Notes: generated from the sequence alone by a model not told the origin. Counted from the first letter of the stretch, positions 23,985 to 34,480 are shown. The stretch is DNA of 64,000 nt from Saccharina japonica (GCA_008828725.1 MEHQ01003971.1:70079-134078); one strand, 5' to 3'. Translations and numbers: made by a program.

Positions 23985-25019
23985 TTGGTGGAAATGCTTG
24001 CGCTGGGGTCGATTGGGCAGAGTACTCAGAACAACTACTTGGTGAAGTGGAACATCTGGGTAAAAGAGAGAAAAGCGCAGGGAAAAGGGCCTTGGTTGCG
24101 TGCCCGTTACGATCCCGACCAAACGCTTACTGGTCTGCTTGAATTCATGGCCGCTGGCTGCTTCGTGCACAATAACCAACAGTCGACTGTCAGAGGGTAC
24201 TTAGCGGCTATCAACGTTTTTCACAAGATGTTCGCAGGATGCGAGCTGCCGACGTCGCATTGCATGGTATTGGCGGTCGGCAAGGGAATAGACAGGGCGC
24301 ACGGCATGTCGACCAAGAAAGCGAGGGTCAGACTGCCGTTGACGTGGGCCATGCTCTCTCAAGGGAGAAAAGTGGTTGCAGACATGGTAGACGGGGGATA
24401 TGTGATGTGGCTCGGACTTGCAGTGTCCTACTTCCTGTTGTGCAGAGCGTCAGAGTTGTGGGCGTACGCAGACGGTCTGGTCCACCCCGAATTCTGCCTG
24501 ACGAGAAACTGTCTCACTTTGTTGCACGAAGGAATACAGGTCCCCTTCGAGAACAGGTCGGCTGCCTCAACAGTGCAGGTACATTTTGTCGCGTCGAAAA
24601 GTGACCAAAAGATAGCAGGGAGCACCATTACTCGCACTCGGCTTGAAAATGCGGGGGAGACGGGGAGAGAGGTTATGGTAGCCTTCGAGGCCCTGGTGGA
24701 ACTGCTCAACGTGCACCCCCAGCTGCCGGGGGGGGGGCCGTTGACGATCAGGGGGACGTCGTCGGGATGGAAAGTGGTTACCAGGACTGAAGCGGTCGCG
24801 GCGTTGAGGTTGATGGTAGGAAGCAGCGGTATAGACCCCACGCAGTTCGCACTGCACTCGGGAAGAATCGGGGGGGGCACCCAGTTAGCTGCGCAGGGCC
24901 TTTCGGAGTTGCAAATCCAACGTGCAGGAAGATGGAAGTCTCGGGCTTTCATGACGTTTGTGAGGGAGGCAAGGGAGGGAGCGGAAGTGGTCTCCACTGC
25001 CCTCGCAAAAAACGCGTAG
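23985..25019 (+). CDS. tyrosine recombinase of the Ngaro-like element, catalytic Tyr apparently Phe
   Basis: 344 residues, open throughout; the frame also extends slightly upstream (DEIARLVE before the chosen Met). The N-terminal SAM-like part contains STQNNYLVKWNIW. Catalytic features: first Arg in FLLCRASELWAY (24444-24446), candidate Lys in VASKSDQ, H-x-x-R in ALHSGRIGG (His 24855-24857, Arg 24864-24866), then the AGRW box. The family's nucleophilic Tyr should fall in the following A-[YF]-M-x-Y-V-R; here the codon is TTT (24957-24959) giving AFMTFVR. By eye this is Tyr to Phe, which would remove strand cleavage. In Ngaro-type elements this enzyme integrates the circular cDNA. It ends 34 nt before repeat B1. 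Confidence 0.8.
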   Translation: MVEMLALGSIGQSTQNNYLVKWNIWVKERKAQGKGPWLRARYDPDQTLTGLLEFMAAGCFVHNNQQSTVRGYLAAINVFHKMFAGCELPTSHCMVLAVGKGIDRAHGMSTKKARVRLPLTWAMLSQGRKVVADMVDGGYVMWLGLAVSYFLLCRASELWAYADGLVHPEFCLTRNCLTLLHEGIQVPFENRSAASTVQVHFVASKSDQKIAGSTITRTRLENAGETGREVMVAFEALVELLNVHPQLPGGGPLTIRGTSSGWKVVTRTEAVAALRLMVGSSGIDPTQFALHSGRIGGGTQLAAQGLSELQIQRAGRWKSRAFMTFVREAREGAEVVSTALAKNA

Positions 25020-25052
25020 AATAATTATGGTTGTATCAGGTTGGCCCTATGG

Positions 25053-25315
25053 TGTGAGTGTAAGATAGCCCCGCTGAAAAAATGGAGCGGGCTTATTCAG
25101 GATCGCGGGTTAGCCTGAGGATAAAAAATGTGTGGGGGGGGGGGGGTTCATAAAGAACTAGCAGGGGGGGACAAGAACGGTGTAGCTTAGGAGTTGACCG
25201 TTCGTATCACACCAGGTATTGGGTATTTATTTTACATTTTATACGATGGGGTGGTAGTCCACCCAGGGGTCTACATGTGAAAAACTAATCCAGAATTCTT
25301 GAGCCATAACAAAAT
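25053..25315 (+). repeat. split direct repeat B1
   Basis: 263 bp beginning TGTGAGTGTAAGATAGCC and ending GAGCCATAACAAA, matching B2 after removal of its MITE. Contains an AAAAAATGGAGCGGGC block and a long G run. Abuts A2 directly. Confidence 0.88.
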
Positions 25316-25527
25316 GTAACTTCCCGAAGGGATGTGTAGTTTGTGGAGGCGTGTCGGAATTCGAAAAAACGGGGATGCGAGGAGACGTGAGGTCAGCAGA
25401 TGGTCAGAGCGTTTGACCCTCGAGACCTGCTGCCCTGGTCTTAGTCGGTCTGTGTACGTAGCACCGGCGAGAGAGCTCGTAGCTCAGGGGACGACATTGT
25501 GCCCATTACAATTGATCGACTTTCCCA
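25311..25527 (+). repeat. split direct repeat A2
   Basis: Second copy of repeat A, followed by 69 bp of spacer before B2. The ORF across it is only the repeated 5' leader; it lacks the Gag ATG because the repeat ends one base into that codon. Confidence 0.9.
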
Positions 25528-25596
25528 CCCGCCCGCCCTGTCACTCAAGAGAGGGGGGGAATAAGGTTACAACAAGTCGGTGTGATTGTTGGGTTT

Positions 25597-26122
25597 TGTG
25601 AGTGTAAGATAGCCCCGCTGAAAAAATGGAGCGGGCCCATTCAGGGTCGCGGGTTAGCCTGATGATAAAAAAAATGTGTGGGCGGGGTTCATAAAGAAGT
25701 AGCAGAGGGGGACAAGAACGGTGTAGCTTAGGAGTTGAGACTGGTGCTACGATAGGGGGGGTACCCCCATTCTCACTACCGGGTTTTGGCCACTCGGACG
25801 AGTGGCTCCCAATCTAACTGAAAATTGGACATATCATAAACATAGTTTGTTCGCGGTACGTAACAAAACCTCCACCGGCGGTGCATATTGGACAAAAAAA
25901 AACGTTATGAGTACAACTCAATACAGCAGTCACTCGGCCGAGTGGCTCTGTGCAGGTGAAAAATAAGCACCTATACACGACCCCCCTACCGTAGCACCAG
26001 TCTTGACTGTTCGTATCATACCAGGTATTGGGTTTTCATTTTGCATTTTATACGATAGGGTGGTAGTCCACCCAGGGGTCTACATGTGAAAAACTAATCC
26101 AGGATTCTTGAGCCATAACAAA
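25597..26122 (+). repeat. split direct repeat B2, interrupted by a MITE
   Basis: Matches B1 on both sides of the 264-bp MITE at 25739-26002; net length 262 bp. Marks the 3' end of the Ngaro-like element. Sequence after AACAAA (26123 onward) no longer matches. Confidence 0.88.
25739..26002 (+). mobile_element. MITE copy 1, 4-bp TSD family, inserted in the B2 repeat
   Basis: A 264-bp element. The left terminus GACTGGTGCTACGATAGG and right terminus are 21-22-bp inverted repeats with one mismatch. It is flanked by TTGA at 25735-25738 and 26003-26006. The uninterrupted sister repeat B1 carries a single TTGA at the corresponding point, giving an empty-site comparison. Two internal dyads (around 25788-25807 and 25931-25944) share the CACTCGGCCGAGTG core. 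Confidence 0.88.
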
Positions 26123-26402
26123 TAACAATCTGGTACCTGGTGTGTGTGTTCTTCACATTAAACCTTCCTTTCTACCCGTCGAAATCCAGCACACCCAGTG
26201 TCCGTGCCGATTCATCATCCCAAAAAGGTACCAGTTCTCTGGTCACAAATCTGCGACACATATATACCATATGCTCTGCGCAGTAAGCAGAACAGACAAT
26301 GCAATGCCATATACGACAGGCAAGACCTACCCTCAATCCAGCTGCATGGAAGAGAAAAAAAGGAAAAAGAACAAAAATAACAAAAAGAACAAAAATACAC
26401 AT

Positions 26403-26742
26403 TGCCGGTCGCCCCGGTAGACTATTTATACGTAGTGGTCAGCTTCAAAGACTACTGACATTGGTACCCAGGTTCGAATCCCACCGTGGTGAGATTTGCA
26501 TTTTATTTGAAAAAATAAAAAGGAACCAATTGCTGAGAGTGCCTTCGTGGCGTGGGCAGGCGGAATCCGACGCAAGTCGACGAGGGAAGAGATTGCTGTA
26601 ATCTTCTCGCGAATAAAATGCAAGACAAGTACCGTAGTGGGGAGGGGAGAGAAGAGCCTACTTAGTGACCCCGGATCTGAGTTACTACTAAAGAGGGAGA
26701 GAGAAAAAAAGGGCGAGGATAATAGATGGGATGGACAAAAAA
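26403..26742 (+). mobile_element. tRNA-derived SINE, diverged head
   Basis: The box B GGTTCGAATCCC (26471-26482) is an excellent tRNA T-arm match. The region between boxes differs from the 15.4-kb copy, suggesting a subfamily or a different tRNA source. Body and tail match the family. Confidence 0.8.
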
Positions 26743-26744
26743 TA

Positions 26745-28110
26745 AACAGCAGCAGCATACCTGGTCGTATACAGCAGCAGCAGCAGCAGTGCAAACATTG
26801 AGATCTCGTATAATATATACAGCAGTATATATACATATGATATGATAATGGTACATCGCTCGCGAGCAACGAGTAAAAACCGAAGCTCAGCCATCATAAC
26901 ACACAGAGACCACTCCACCACCACAAACACCAGCCGCCAGGAGAAATAAGCTTCTGCTGCTCTTAGTGGATGGTGGTGGGGGTAGTGGTTTTGGGAGTGG
27001 GAGTGGTGAGGTGATATCGGTTTTCTGCAAAGCTCTCTCTTCTTGAGCTACCATCGCACATATCGCCACCATCGAGCAAACACAACATCATCACCACCAA
27101 ACCACGGGACGAAGCCACCACCAACGACCACCAGCCACTACGAGCAACAACAACCTCTGGTGCCCCTGCGGCTGGTGGGCAGGGGTGGCGGCGGTGGTGG
27201 TGATGGTCTTCGTTGTGGTATTTACTGGTGATGGTGGTGTGCTGGTTGCTCTTTTAGTTGCAGGTATACACATCTGTGTGTTTGACTCTGGTGCTTGAGA
27301 GAGCGCGAAGAGTTGATGAAACGTTCCAGTGACAATTGCCACCAGTAGCCAGGTGGCAGGACAGGCACTATCGCCTAGCTCTGCGATCTCGGCACCGCTT
27401 TCGACACGAGCAGTATGGGACGGTGCGCATAAATAGCGGACGTCTATCAGTCCCGAGCGCGTCTGAATCGGTTCAGTGTACGCGGCGCACGCCAAAAAAC
27501 GCAAAGCGAACGGACGAGGGACGAGGGACGAGGGACGAGGGACGAGGGACGAGGGACAGGCGGACAACCCTCAATATTAAGAATTTGTTATATGAACGCA
27601 CGCGGTGTGCAGTTTTCACAACTGTTTTTTGTCTGTTTGTGTCGATCGTGTACCCCCGCGTGCCTACACCGGCACACACATGACCCCTTATATAAGATCA
27701 TCTAAACGATTATCGTCGGCCTGCGGCTTCCTCACATCGTTAGCTCCTCATTACAATAACGGTGGGAATGAGGAGCGTGACAGACGAATTCAAGTGGTCA
27801 AACTCCTAACTGCATTAAGCTACAGCGTTGACGGTTCTTCTCTTTTTGCTGTGTTCCTGCAATTGTCATTGATTGGATCGTTTTGTATTTTAGGCGATAC
27901 GTGTCTGCACATAAACCATGTGTTGGCTCATGGGCAAGTATATCGTAGGTTGGTGGATGTGCGTTGTGGGCTGTGGGCGAGGGAGTAACTGGGTGGGTCG
28001 GTTGATCCCTGGGCCGGTTGTCCCAACACCACCCACCAACATTTATCGTGAAGCGATGCGTGTCAGCGAAAACAACTTGTACATGAGTGGATCGGTGAGG
28101 TTTCGGTGTT
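26745..28110 (+). repeat. composite repeat family R, copy 1
   Basis: Shared landmarks with the 32.4- and 36.0-kb copies: CATCGCTCGCGAGCAACGAG, GATAAGCTTCTGCTGCTCTT-like string, GGTGGTGG-rich and ACCACCA-rich tracts, GTGACAATTGCCAC, TCGGTTCAGTGTACGC, a GGACGAG heptamer array, TGTGTCGATCGTGTACCCCC, and ending GTGTTCGTG. No convincing coding frame is conserved across the copies. Flanked left by a plus-strand SINE and right by a minus-strand SINE end. Confidence 0.75.
27512..27559 (+). repeat. GGACGAG heptamer tandem array
   Basis: About six to seven GGACGAG units within family R copy 1. The homologous site in the 36-kb copy (36817-36848) has about four, and the 33.8-kb copy has about one or two. 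Confidence 0.85.
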
Positions 28111-28117
28111 CGTGATC

Positions 28118-28320
28118 TTTTTTCTTTTTTTTTTTCCATCCCTTTCATTATCTTCGCCCTTTCTTTTTCGCTCCTTCCTATTAGTTGTCGTAACTCAGAT
28201 CCGGGGTCACAAAGTAAGCTCTTCGCCCCCCCCCCCCCCACTACGGTTCTTGCCTTGTATTTTTAGCGCGAGAAGATTTCAGCATTTGCTTCCCTCGTCA
28301 ACTCTCGCGTCGAATGGTGC
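28118..28320 (-). mobile_element. SINE fragment, right edge of family R copy
   Basis: Tail complement TTTTTTCCATCCC, 3' block and body to TCGTCAACTCTCG; head missing. Confidence 0.7.
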
Positions 28321-28650
28321 TAAGCAGGCCGAAAACGAAGGGCATCATGTTTGTGTACTCGGCAGGTCAAACACGTACGTAAGTATACGTGAAAAAAAGG
28401 AATAACCAAATGCAAAAAAAAAGAAGTACCTTTGGAATACAGTAGCAGCAGTGCAAAAATTGAAAACTCGTATAATGGTGCAAAGCAGGTCGGCAACGTA
28501 GGGCATCATGGTTTTATCGCGAGAAGATTTCAGCATTTTCTTCCCTCGTCAACTCTCGCGTCGAATGGTGCTAAGCAGGCCGGAAACGTAGGGCATCACG
28601 TTTGTGTACTCGGCAGGTAAAATACTAACGTGAAAAAACAAGGAATAATC
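28315..28650 (+). repeat. short dispersed repeat between SINE pieces
   Basis: GGTGCTAAGCAGGCC ... GGGCATCATGTTTGTGTAC followed by GGTCAAACACGTACGT occurs at about 28317 and again at 28568, partially at 28478, and at 35400-35480. Always next to a SINE body. Confidence 0.6.
28507..28566 (-). mobile_element. short SINE body fragment
   Basis: ATCGCGAGAAGATTTCAGCA followed by the TTCCCTCGTCAACTCTCG string only. Confidence 0.5.
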
Positions 28651-30315
28651 CAAGGTCAGGTTCTGTAGGGTTTGTGGATTTAGGGTCAGGGTATGGGTGT
28701 CTTACAGAACTTACAGAAGTTCCGGGTTAGGGTATAAAACCCTTACAGAACTCACAGAAGTTCCGGGTATTGTGGCCCGGGCATACAGAACTCACAGAAG
28801 TTCCGGACAGGTACAAACACGTTGTACCGGTACCCCGGGTATTGTGAAACGGGGAGTACAGAACGTACAGAAGTTCTCTGTAGGGTATGAAGGTCGTACA
28901 GAACTTACAGAAGTTCCGGGTACGGATATAAAACCCTTACAGAACTCACAGAAATTCCGGGTATTGTGGCACGGGCGTACAGAACTCACAGAAGTTCCAG
29001 GCAGGTATAAACACGTTGTACCGGTACCCCGGGTATTGTGGCTCGGTCGCACAGAACTTACAGAAGTTCCGGGTACGGGTATGGAGGTCGCACAGAACTC
29101 ACAGAAATTCCGGGTATTGTGACACGGGCGTACACAACTTACAGAAGGTCCGGGTATTTGTTGTGGCGTACATAACTCACAGAAGCTCCGATTGTGGCCC
29201 GGTCGTACAGAACTCACAGAAGTTCCGATTGTGGCCCGGGCGTACAGAACTCACAGAAGTTCCGATTGAGGCAAGGGCGTACATAACATAAAGAAGTTCC
29301 GGTGATACCCTGGTAAATACCCACCTCAAGGGGGCGAAAAACTGCAAATGTACTCCTCAAAAAATATACATAAAATGCATTTCGAAATACTGCGATTGGT
29401 GTACTTTAAACATGACTCATTATACCGGTACTAACGCGTATGTATATACCATGCATGTACCATTTTAGTTAATTTCTGTTAGAGCTGTCTTTCACGATTT
29501 TCACGGTAAGGACCGTTCCAACTTCATGGGAATGACTTCCGCGGTCATAGATTTACCCCCCAAACCAAAATCCACGTACTTGTGTGCTCGGTGTTTGTGT
29601 GGTTGTGAGCGAGGTGGGTTGTACAATGTGATTCAATTCGTAATTTCGTTTTTGGTGTGTGTCGCTGATGAGACATGACGTCAGAATGCATAACATCACC
29701 CCTCAAAAGATGTCAGGAGACGGCATTTTCACCCCTTGACTGACGGCAATTTTTCATTTTTTATCCTTGACTCACGCCAAAATACTACGTAGGTTTTAGT
29801 GTGGAACACTCAAATCCACACCCTTGACCGATGCCTATTTTCCCTCGACTGACCGTCTCCTGACATTTTCAACGATACCTTAATTATGTACCGGCACACA
29901 GGGTATTGTGCCGAGGGAATACCCTTACCCGGGGTACTGTGCCCAAAGTGTTACAGAACTTACAGAAATTCCGGGTACGGGTATGGATGTCTTACAGAAC
30001 TTACAGAAGTTCCGGGTACGGGTATAAAACCCTTACAGAACTACAGAAGTTCCGGGTATTGTGGCACGGGCGTACAGAACTCACAGAACTTCCGGGCAGG
30101 TACAGACACGTTGTACCGGTACCCCGGGTATTGTGGCTCGGTCGCACAGAACTTACAGAAGTTCTCTGTAGGGTATGAAGGTCGTACAGAACTTACAGAA
30201 GTTCCGGGTACGGGTATAAAACCCTTACAGAACTCACAGAAGTTCTCTGTAGGGTATTTCCCGGGTAAATACCCCGGGAATGGTTCTGTAGGTACCCTAC
30301 AGAACCTGACCTTGG
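28650..30315. mobile_element. element with 21-bp perfect inverted termini and palindrome arrays
   Basis: The termini are exact inverted copies over 21 bp, beginning CCAAGGTCAGGTTCTG (28650-28670 and 30295-30315). Inside, two arrays (about 28690-29305 and 29940-30245) hold roughly 14 and 7 copies of a module centred on GAACTTACAGAAGTTC or GAACTCACAGAAGTTC. Its arms GAACTT/AAGTTC are inverse to each other. Spacers come in recurring types (GGGTATTGTGGC, GGTATAAAACCC, ACGTTGTACCGGTACC), giving a higher-order pattern shared by both arrays. The middle (29310-29880) is unique apart from a nested hairpin. No ORF of substance. An unresolved base at 30317, two bases beyond the right end, hides any target duplication. 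Confidence 0.65.
29711..29865. repeat. nested 13-bp inverted repeat
   Basis: TGTCAGGAGACGG (29711-29723) and its exact complement CCGTCTCCTGACA (29853-29865) bound 155 bp. Inside, CTTGACTGACGGCAATTTT-like units recur about three times. May be a tiny nested insertion. Confidence 0.55.
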
Positions 30316-30317
30316 AN

Positions 30318-31545
30318 GAGCTCTGTGAATTAACTGGAATTGTTTCCTGCATTGCTTTCGCTTCGGAGTCACCAATACCCTATTACTTCTTCAATAGGAT
30401 ATGAGACCTACCCACAATGGACTATTGCTTTCACAGTAGATCTTCGGGAAGTGCATTTAAATGGAATTGGTCAAGATACTGCTTTCGTGGTGCATCTATT
30501 GATAGGAATGGTTCGGCCAATAGGTTGTTGTCCTGACCTTTCAATAGATATTGTTTCAGCAAAAACATTTTGGTCTTGTCTCACAATTGCAATGGTTCAA
30601 TCAAACCGTTTCTGCTCTCACCTTTTCCAATTGGAATTGTTTCAACAATTTCGTTCTGTTCCTTTCTATTAATAGGAATGATCGGATCAATAGGTTTCTG
30701 CCCTGACCTTCCAATTGAAATTGTTTCAACAATTAGTTTCAGGCCATGCCTATCAATAGGAGTGGTCTGGTCAATAGGTTCCTGTGCTGACTTTCCAAAT
30801 TAAATTGTTGGTTGGGTCAATAGGCTTTGTCCCGACCTTCCAACTGTTAGTGTTCGATTTTTTTCTGACCTCGACAATTCCAATTTATAGACCGTACTTG
30901 AAATAATTTGCTTGGACAGTTTCAATTGGTAGACAACACTCGAAACAAATTGGCTATACAAGTCCGAGTGATGGATGTCACTCGGAATAATTTGAATGGG
31001 CAATTCCAACTAATATAAATCACTCGAAATCATTTAGTTGGACAATTGCATTTAATAGATAGCATTTGACATCAAGTAAGTGCCTCGGCAATTCCAATTA
31101 ATAGCCAGCACCCGAAATCAATTGTAGGCACAACTCCAACCAGTAGGCAGCACCCAAAATTAGTTGCCCGGACAATTGAAAATGGTATCCTTCAATCGAA
31201 ATCATTTGGTTGGGCAAATCCAATTAATAGACAGCATCCGAAATCAGTTGTAGCCACAGTAGACTATTGTAATACAGGAAGGGTCTAAATAATTGTGCAG
31301 GGAATTCCAATTAGTTGACAGCACCCAAAATCAATTGTCTGGACAATTCCAATTGGTAGACAGCATCCAAAATTAGTCACCCGAACAATTCAAATGAATA
31401 TACTTCAATCAAAACCATTTGGTTGGGAATATCCAATTGATAGACTACACCCAAACTAATGAAAAGAGACAATAGCCTATGGAAATAGGAATTGTCCAGG
31501 GTGTGGAAAGTATTGAGCCTAAAAGTGGTACCCCTACCGCGGGAT
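30318..31545. repeat. degenerate AT-rich tandem repeats
   Basis: Diverged units of roughly 60-70 bp built on GGACAATTCCAATTGGTAGACAG and, in the first 500 bp, CCTGACCTTCCAATTGAAATTG with TCAATAGG. Open frames here (e.g. 30340-30672) are by-products of the repeats. No gene. Confidence 0.65.
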
Positions 31546-32336
31546 TGCTCTTATGCAATTGGCTGTTCTACCAAACGTATAAGTTTGCGAATACAGAAGT
31601 AGTAGTTATTCGCGTGGGAGAAAAACAAAATGCTATTTTTTCTGGAACTTGATGGTTGATTGACTTATTCGATGATTCAGAAAATGAAATGAAATTATAT
31701 TTTGATTGATTCACAACTGAGTGGTTCTGCACTAACGCAGGGGACGAAGAGTGTTTTTTGTACGAGAGACCTCGCGATTTATGGCAGCAAAAATTTATGT
31801 TGTGACGCGGCTGTTGTAGTTTCAATTGATTGCAACGGTTGGAAGTGGAAGTATGGAAGAGGTCTTCGCCCATGCAGATGGGTTTCCTCTTGCCATTTGT
31901 TTTTTTTTGTGGTGAGGGTTTTGAGTCTACTTATGTCGACATGGGCGAAATTACTGTCATGTAAAGAATTCAGGAGGGTGTTCGTTGGAGATCCTGTATA
32001 TGACAGTTGCGTGTCAGGCTTTGTGTCGGTTCGGGCTATTGGCATGCGATACGATATTTTGTGGTTTGTCCTAATGGGCTTGCGGGCTCGTGAAGACACT
32101 CTCTGGTGGCGCCCAAGGGAAGGGAGACGGAGGGTGGGGGGGGTCATAGGGAAACCAGGACGGACGAAAGCAGGAAAGAGACGGCAAACAGAGTAGGTGC
32201 CAGACCGACTAGCTGGTAGAACCTGCCTGTACTATGGGCACAAACCTGCCTCGGCTGCCTGGAAGGTGCTTTTGGTGTGCTCGGGTTGATTATCCTTTCC
32301 TTTCGTTCTTAGTCCTGCTCTGCTTACGTTGTATTT

Positions 32337-32339
<3 letters not shown>
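31546..32339. other. no supported gene
   Basis: A 164-codon plus-strand frame (31702-32196) and an antisense 122-codon frame overlap; neither shows a motif. Confidence 0.35.
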
Positions 32340-32367
<28 letters not shown>

Positions 32368-32415
32368 AGAGCCTACTTTGTGATCTCGGATCTGAGTCAC
32401 GACTATCAAAAGGAA
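32340..32415 (+). mobile_element. SINE 3' fragment behind a G run
   Basis: GAGAGCCTACTTTGTGATCTCGG onward, preceded by an uninterrupted run of about 27 G (32341-32367). The G run replaces the family's GTGGGGGAGG string. Confidence 0.65.
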
Positions 32416-32429
32416 TTATTTCAGTACGA

Positions 32430-34360
32430 GTATAGTATACCACAGCAAGCAGTACCTGGTACAGCAGCACCAGTAACTTTGAAAACTCGTATAGTGAATA
32501 CATCAGTATTTATATGATACTGGTACATCGCTCGCGAGCACCGAGTAACACGCTCAAAGCACAGACAGCATAGCACAGAGACCACTACACCACCACAAAC
32601 ACCAGCCGCCACGAGCAAGATAAGCTTCTGCTGCTCTTGGTGGATGGTGGTGGGGATGGTTGTGGTGAGGTGGTGGAATTGATTTTCTGGGTACAAAAAG
32701 CTCTCTCTTCTCGAGCCACCATCATCGCCACCACAGAACAAGCACCTGACAACCATCACCGGACCACGGGAAGAAGCCTCCACCAACGCCCACCAGCCAC
32801 TACGAGCAACAACAGCTTGCAGTGCTCCTTCGGCTGGTGGGGCGGGAGTGGCGGTGGTGTTCATGGTGGTGGTGGTGCTAGTATTGCGTTTGGTCGTGAT
32901 GCAGGTTGCTTGTTTTGTTAAAGGTACAAATCTGGACTTGATGCTTGAGAGAGAGCGCGGAGGTTGAATATAAAATCCTAGTGACAATTGCCACGGGTAG
33001 CCAGGTGACAGGGCAGTCACTATCGCCTAGCTCTGCGATCTACGCACCGCTTTCAACACGAGCAGTATCAGACGTTGCGCATCAGGGTTATAATTAGCTG
33101 GTGAAACGTGCGCAATTGCATCAAATTTCTCAAAGATCGGCTTTTGCGCACACCAAAATCAGGAGATGTGCGGCTTGCCGCACATTTTTTTCGGCTCCCG
33201 CACACGTTTTGGCTGCAGGCCAAAAACATGTGCGGGTCCCTTTCGCCGTAGGCGAGAAAAAAAATGGGATCGCTTTTCGCCGCAGGCGAACATGTTTTTA
33301 GGCCTTTTTCTTGTGTTTTTTTCGAGAATTTCATGCTGAATCTTTTCGTTGGTTACTTGTTTGAGGGACTAACTTCAAATTAATGACGATTTTGTGTGTC
33401 CGTGGATGAAACAAGGCTTGAAAGCACAAAGTGTGTGAGATAGCGAAGACGAGTTTGCAGGGTGCTTGTAGAAAATTGCGGTGATAAGGGGGAGAACCAA
33501 TTCACTTCAACATACATGTTGGTGATTCCTCAGAGTTGACCTGCGCTCTGACATCCATTGCAGTTATATATGGAGCAGGTTCTGTCTGTGCTCGTTTGTG
33601 TGTTAGTTGCAAGACGAGCGAATGAGACGCATATTTTGAGTACATTTACGCACATACGCGCACATGTTGCTGGAGCCCTAATTATAACTCTGGTGCGCAT
33701 AAAGAGTGGGCGTCTATCAGTCCCGAGCGCGTCTGAATCGGTTCAGTGCACGCGTCGCACGCCGAAAAAACGCAAAGCGAATGCACAAGGGACTGGAGAC
33801 GAGGGACGGACAGACAAACCTCGATATTAAGAATTTGATGAATGAACGCACGCTGTGAGCAGTTTTCAGAACTGTGTTTTGTCCGTTTGTGTCGATCGTG
33901 TACCCCCGCGTGCCTACACCGGCACACACATGACCCCTTATAGAAGAGCATATAATCGAAGTTCGACGGCCGTCGGCCTCCTCGCATCATTAGCTCCTCG
34001 TTACAAGAAGGGTGGGAATGAGGAGCGTGACAGCCGCATTCAAGTGGTCAAACTCCTAATTGCATTAAGCTACAGCGTTGGCGGTTCTTCTCTTTTTGCT
34101 GTCTTCCTGCAATTGTCGTTGATCGGGATGTTTTGTACTCTAAGCGATTTGTGTCAGCACATAAACCATTTCTAGGTTCATGCGCGAGTATATAGGCTGG
34201 TGGGGGTGCGTTGTGGGTTATGGGTGAGAGAGTAGCTGGTGGGTCGGTTGATCCCTGGGCCGGTTGTCCCAACACCACCCACCAACATTTCTCGTAAAGC
34301 GATGAGCGTCAACGCGAAACCTTGTACATGTGTGGGTCGGTGGTGTGTCGGTGTTCGTGG
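32430..34360 (+). repeat. composite repeat family R, copy 2, with insertion
   Basis: Same landmarks in the same order as the 26.7-kb copy, interrupted at 33083-33692 by a hAT-like MITE. Joined to SINE fragments on both sides (plus at left, minus at right). Confidence 0.75.
33083..33692. mobile_element. hAT-like MITE with 8-bp target duplication
   Basis: 610 bp with 15-bp inverted termini CAGGGTTATAATTAG / CTAATTATAACTCTG (one mismatch). Flanked by TTGCGCAT (33075-33082) and GTGCGCAT (33693-33700), an 8-bp duplication with one change. The other family R copies show the uninterrupted site GGTGCGCATAAA. Terminal CAGGG and the 8-bp duplication are hAT hallmarks. The interior has three clustered hairpins (33199-33235, 33241-33257, 33274-33290) and no transposase. 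Confidence 0.85.
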
Positions 34361-34369
34361 TCATTTTAT

Positions 34370-34470
34370 TTTGTTTCATCCCATTTATTATCTCGCCCTT
34401 CCTTTCTCGCTCCTTCCTATATATGAATAGTCGTAATTCAGATCCGAGGTCAAAAAGTAGCCCCCCCCCA
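34370..34470 (-). mobile_element. SINE 3' fragment, right edge of family R copy
   Basis: Complement of the tail and of the CCTCGGATCTGAATTACGAC block. Confidence 0.65.
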
Positions 34471-34480
34471 GACCGGTCGC

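Larger units (their letters stand above)
18781..26122 (+). mobile_element. Ngaro/PAT-like tyrosine-recombinase retrotransposon
   Basis: The element is 7.3 kb. A 217-bp repeat A lies at 18781-18997 and again at 25311-25527; a 263-bp repeat B lies at 25053-25315 and 25597-26122 (the latter split by a MITE). The order A1-ORFs-B1-A2-B2 is the split direct repeat layout of Ngaro and PAT elements, and differs from the inverted termini of DIRS1. Coding order is Gag-like, RT plus RNase H, tyrosine recombinase, all on this strand. No methyltransferase domain was seen, favouring Ngaro-like over PAT-like. Several nonsense codons and frameshifts make this copy non-autonomous as written. The A1/A2 repeats differ at only a few positions, so insertion looks fairly recent. 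Confidence 0.88.

Noticed and set aside
28697..29217. Overlapping 141-codon frames on both strands at the palindrome array
   Set aside because: Translations of tandem repeats (TELTEVPG-type units); both strands open equally, no gene expected.
28690..30245. Heat-shock element arrays (GAAnnTTC)
   Set aside because: The palindrome spacing is GAACTT-4-AAGTTC; the inner GAAGTTC has one base, not two, between GAA and TTC.
28650..30315. CRISPR-like regularly spaced repeats
   Set aside because: Eukaryotic context; spacers are themselves repeated, the modules vary, and no cas genes are present.
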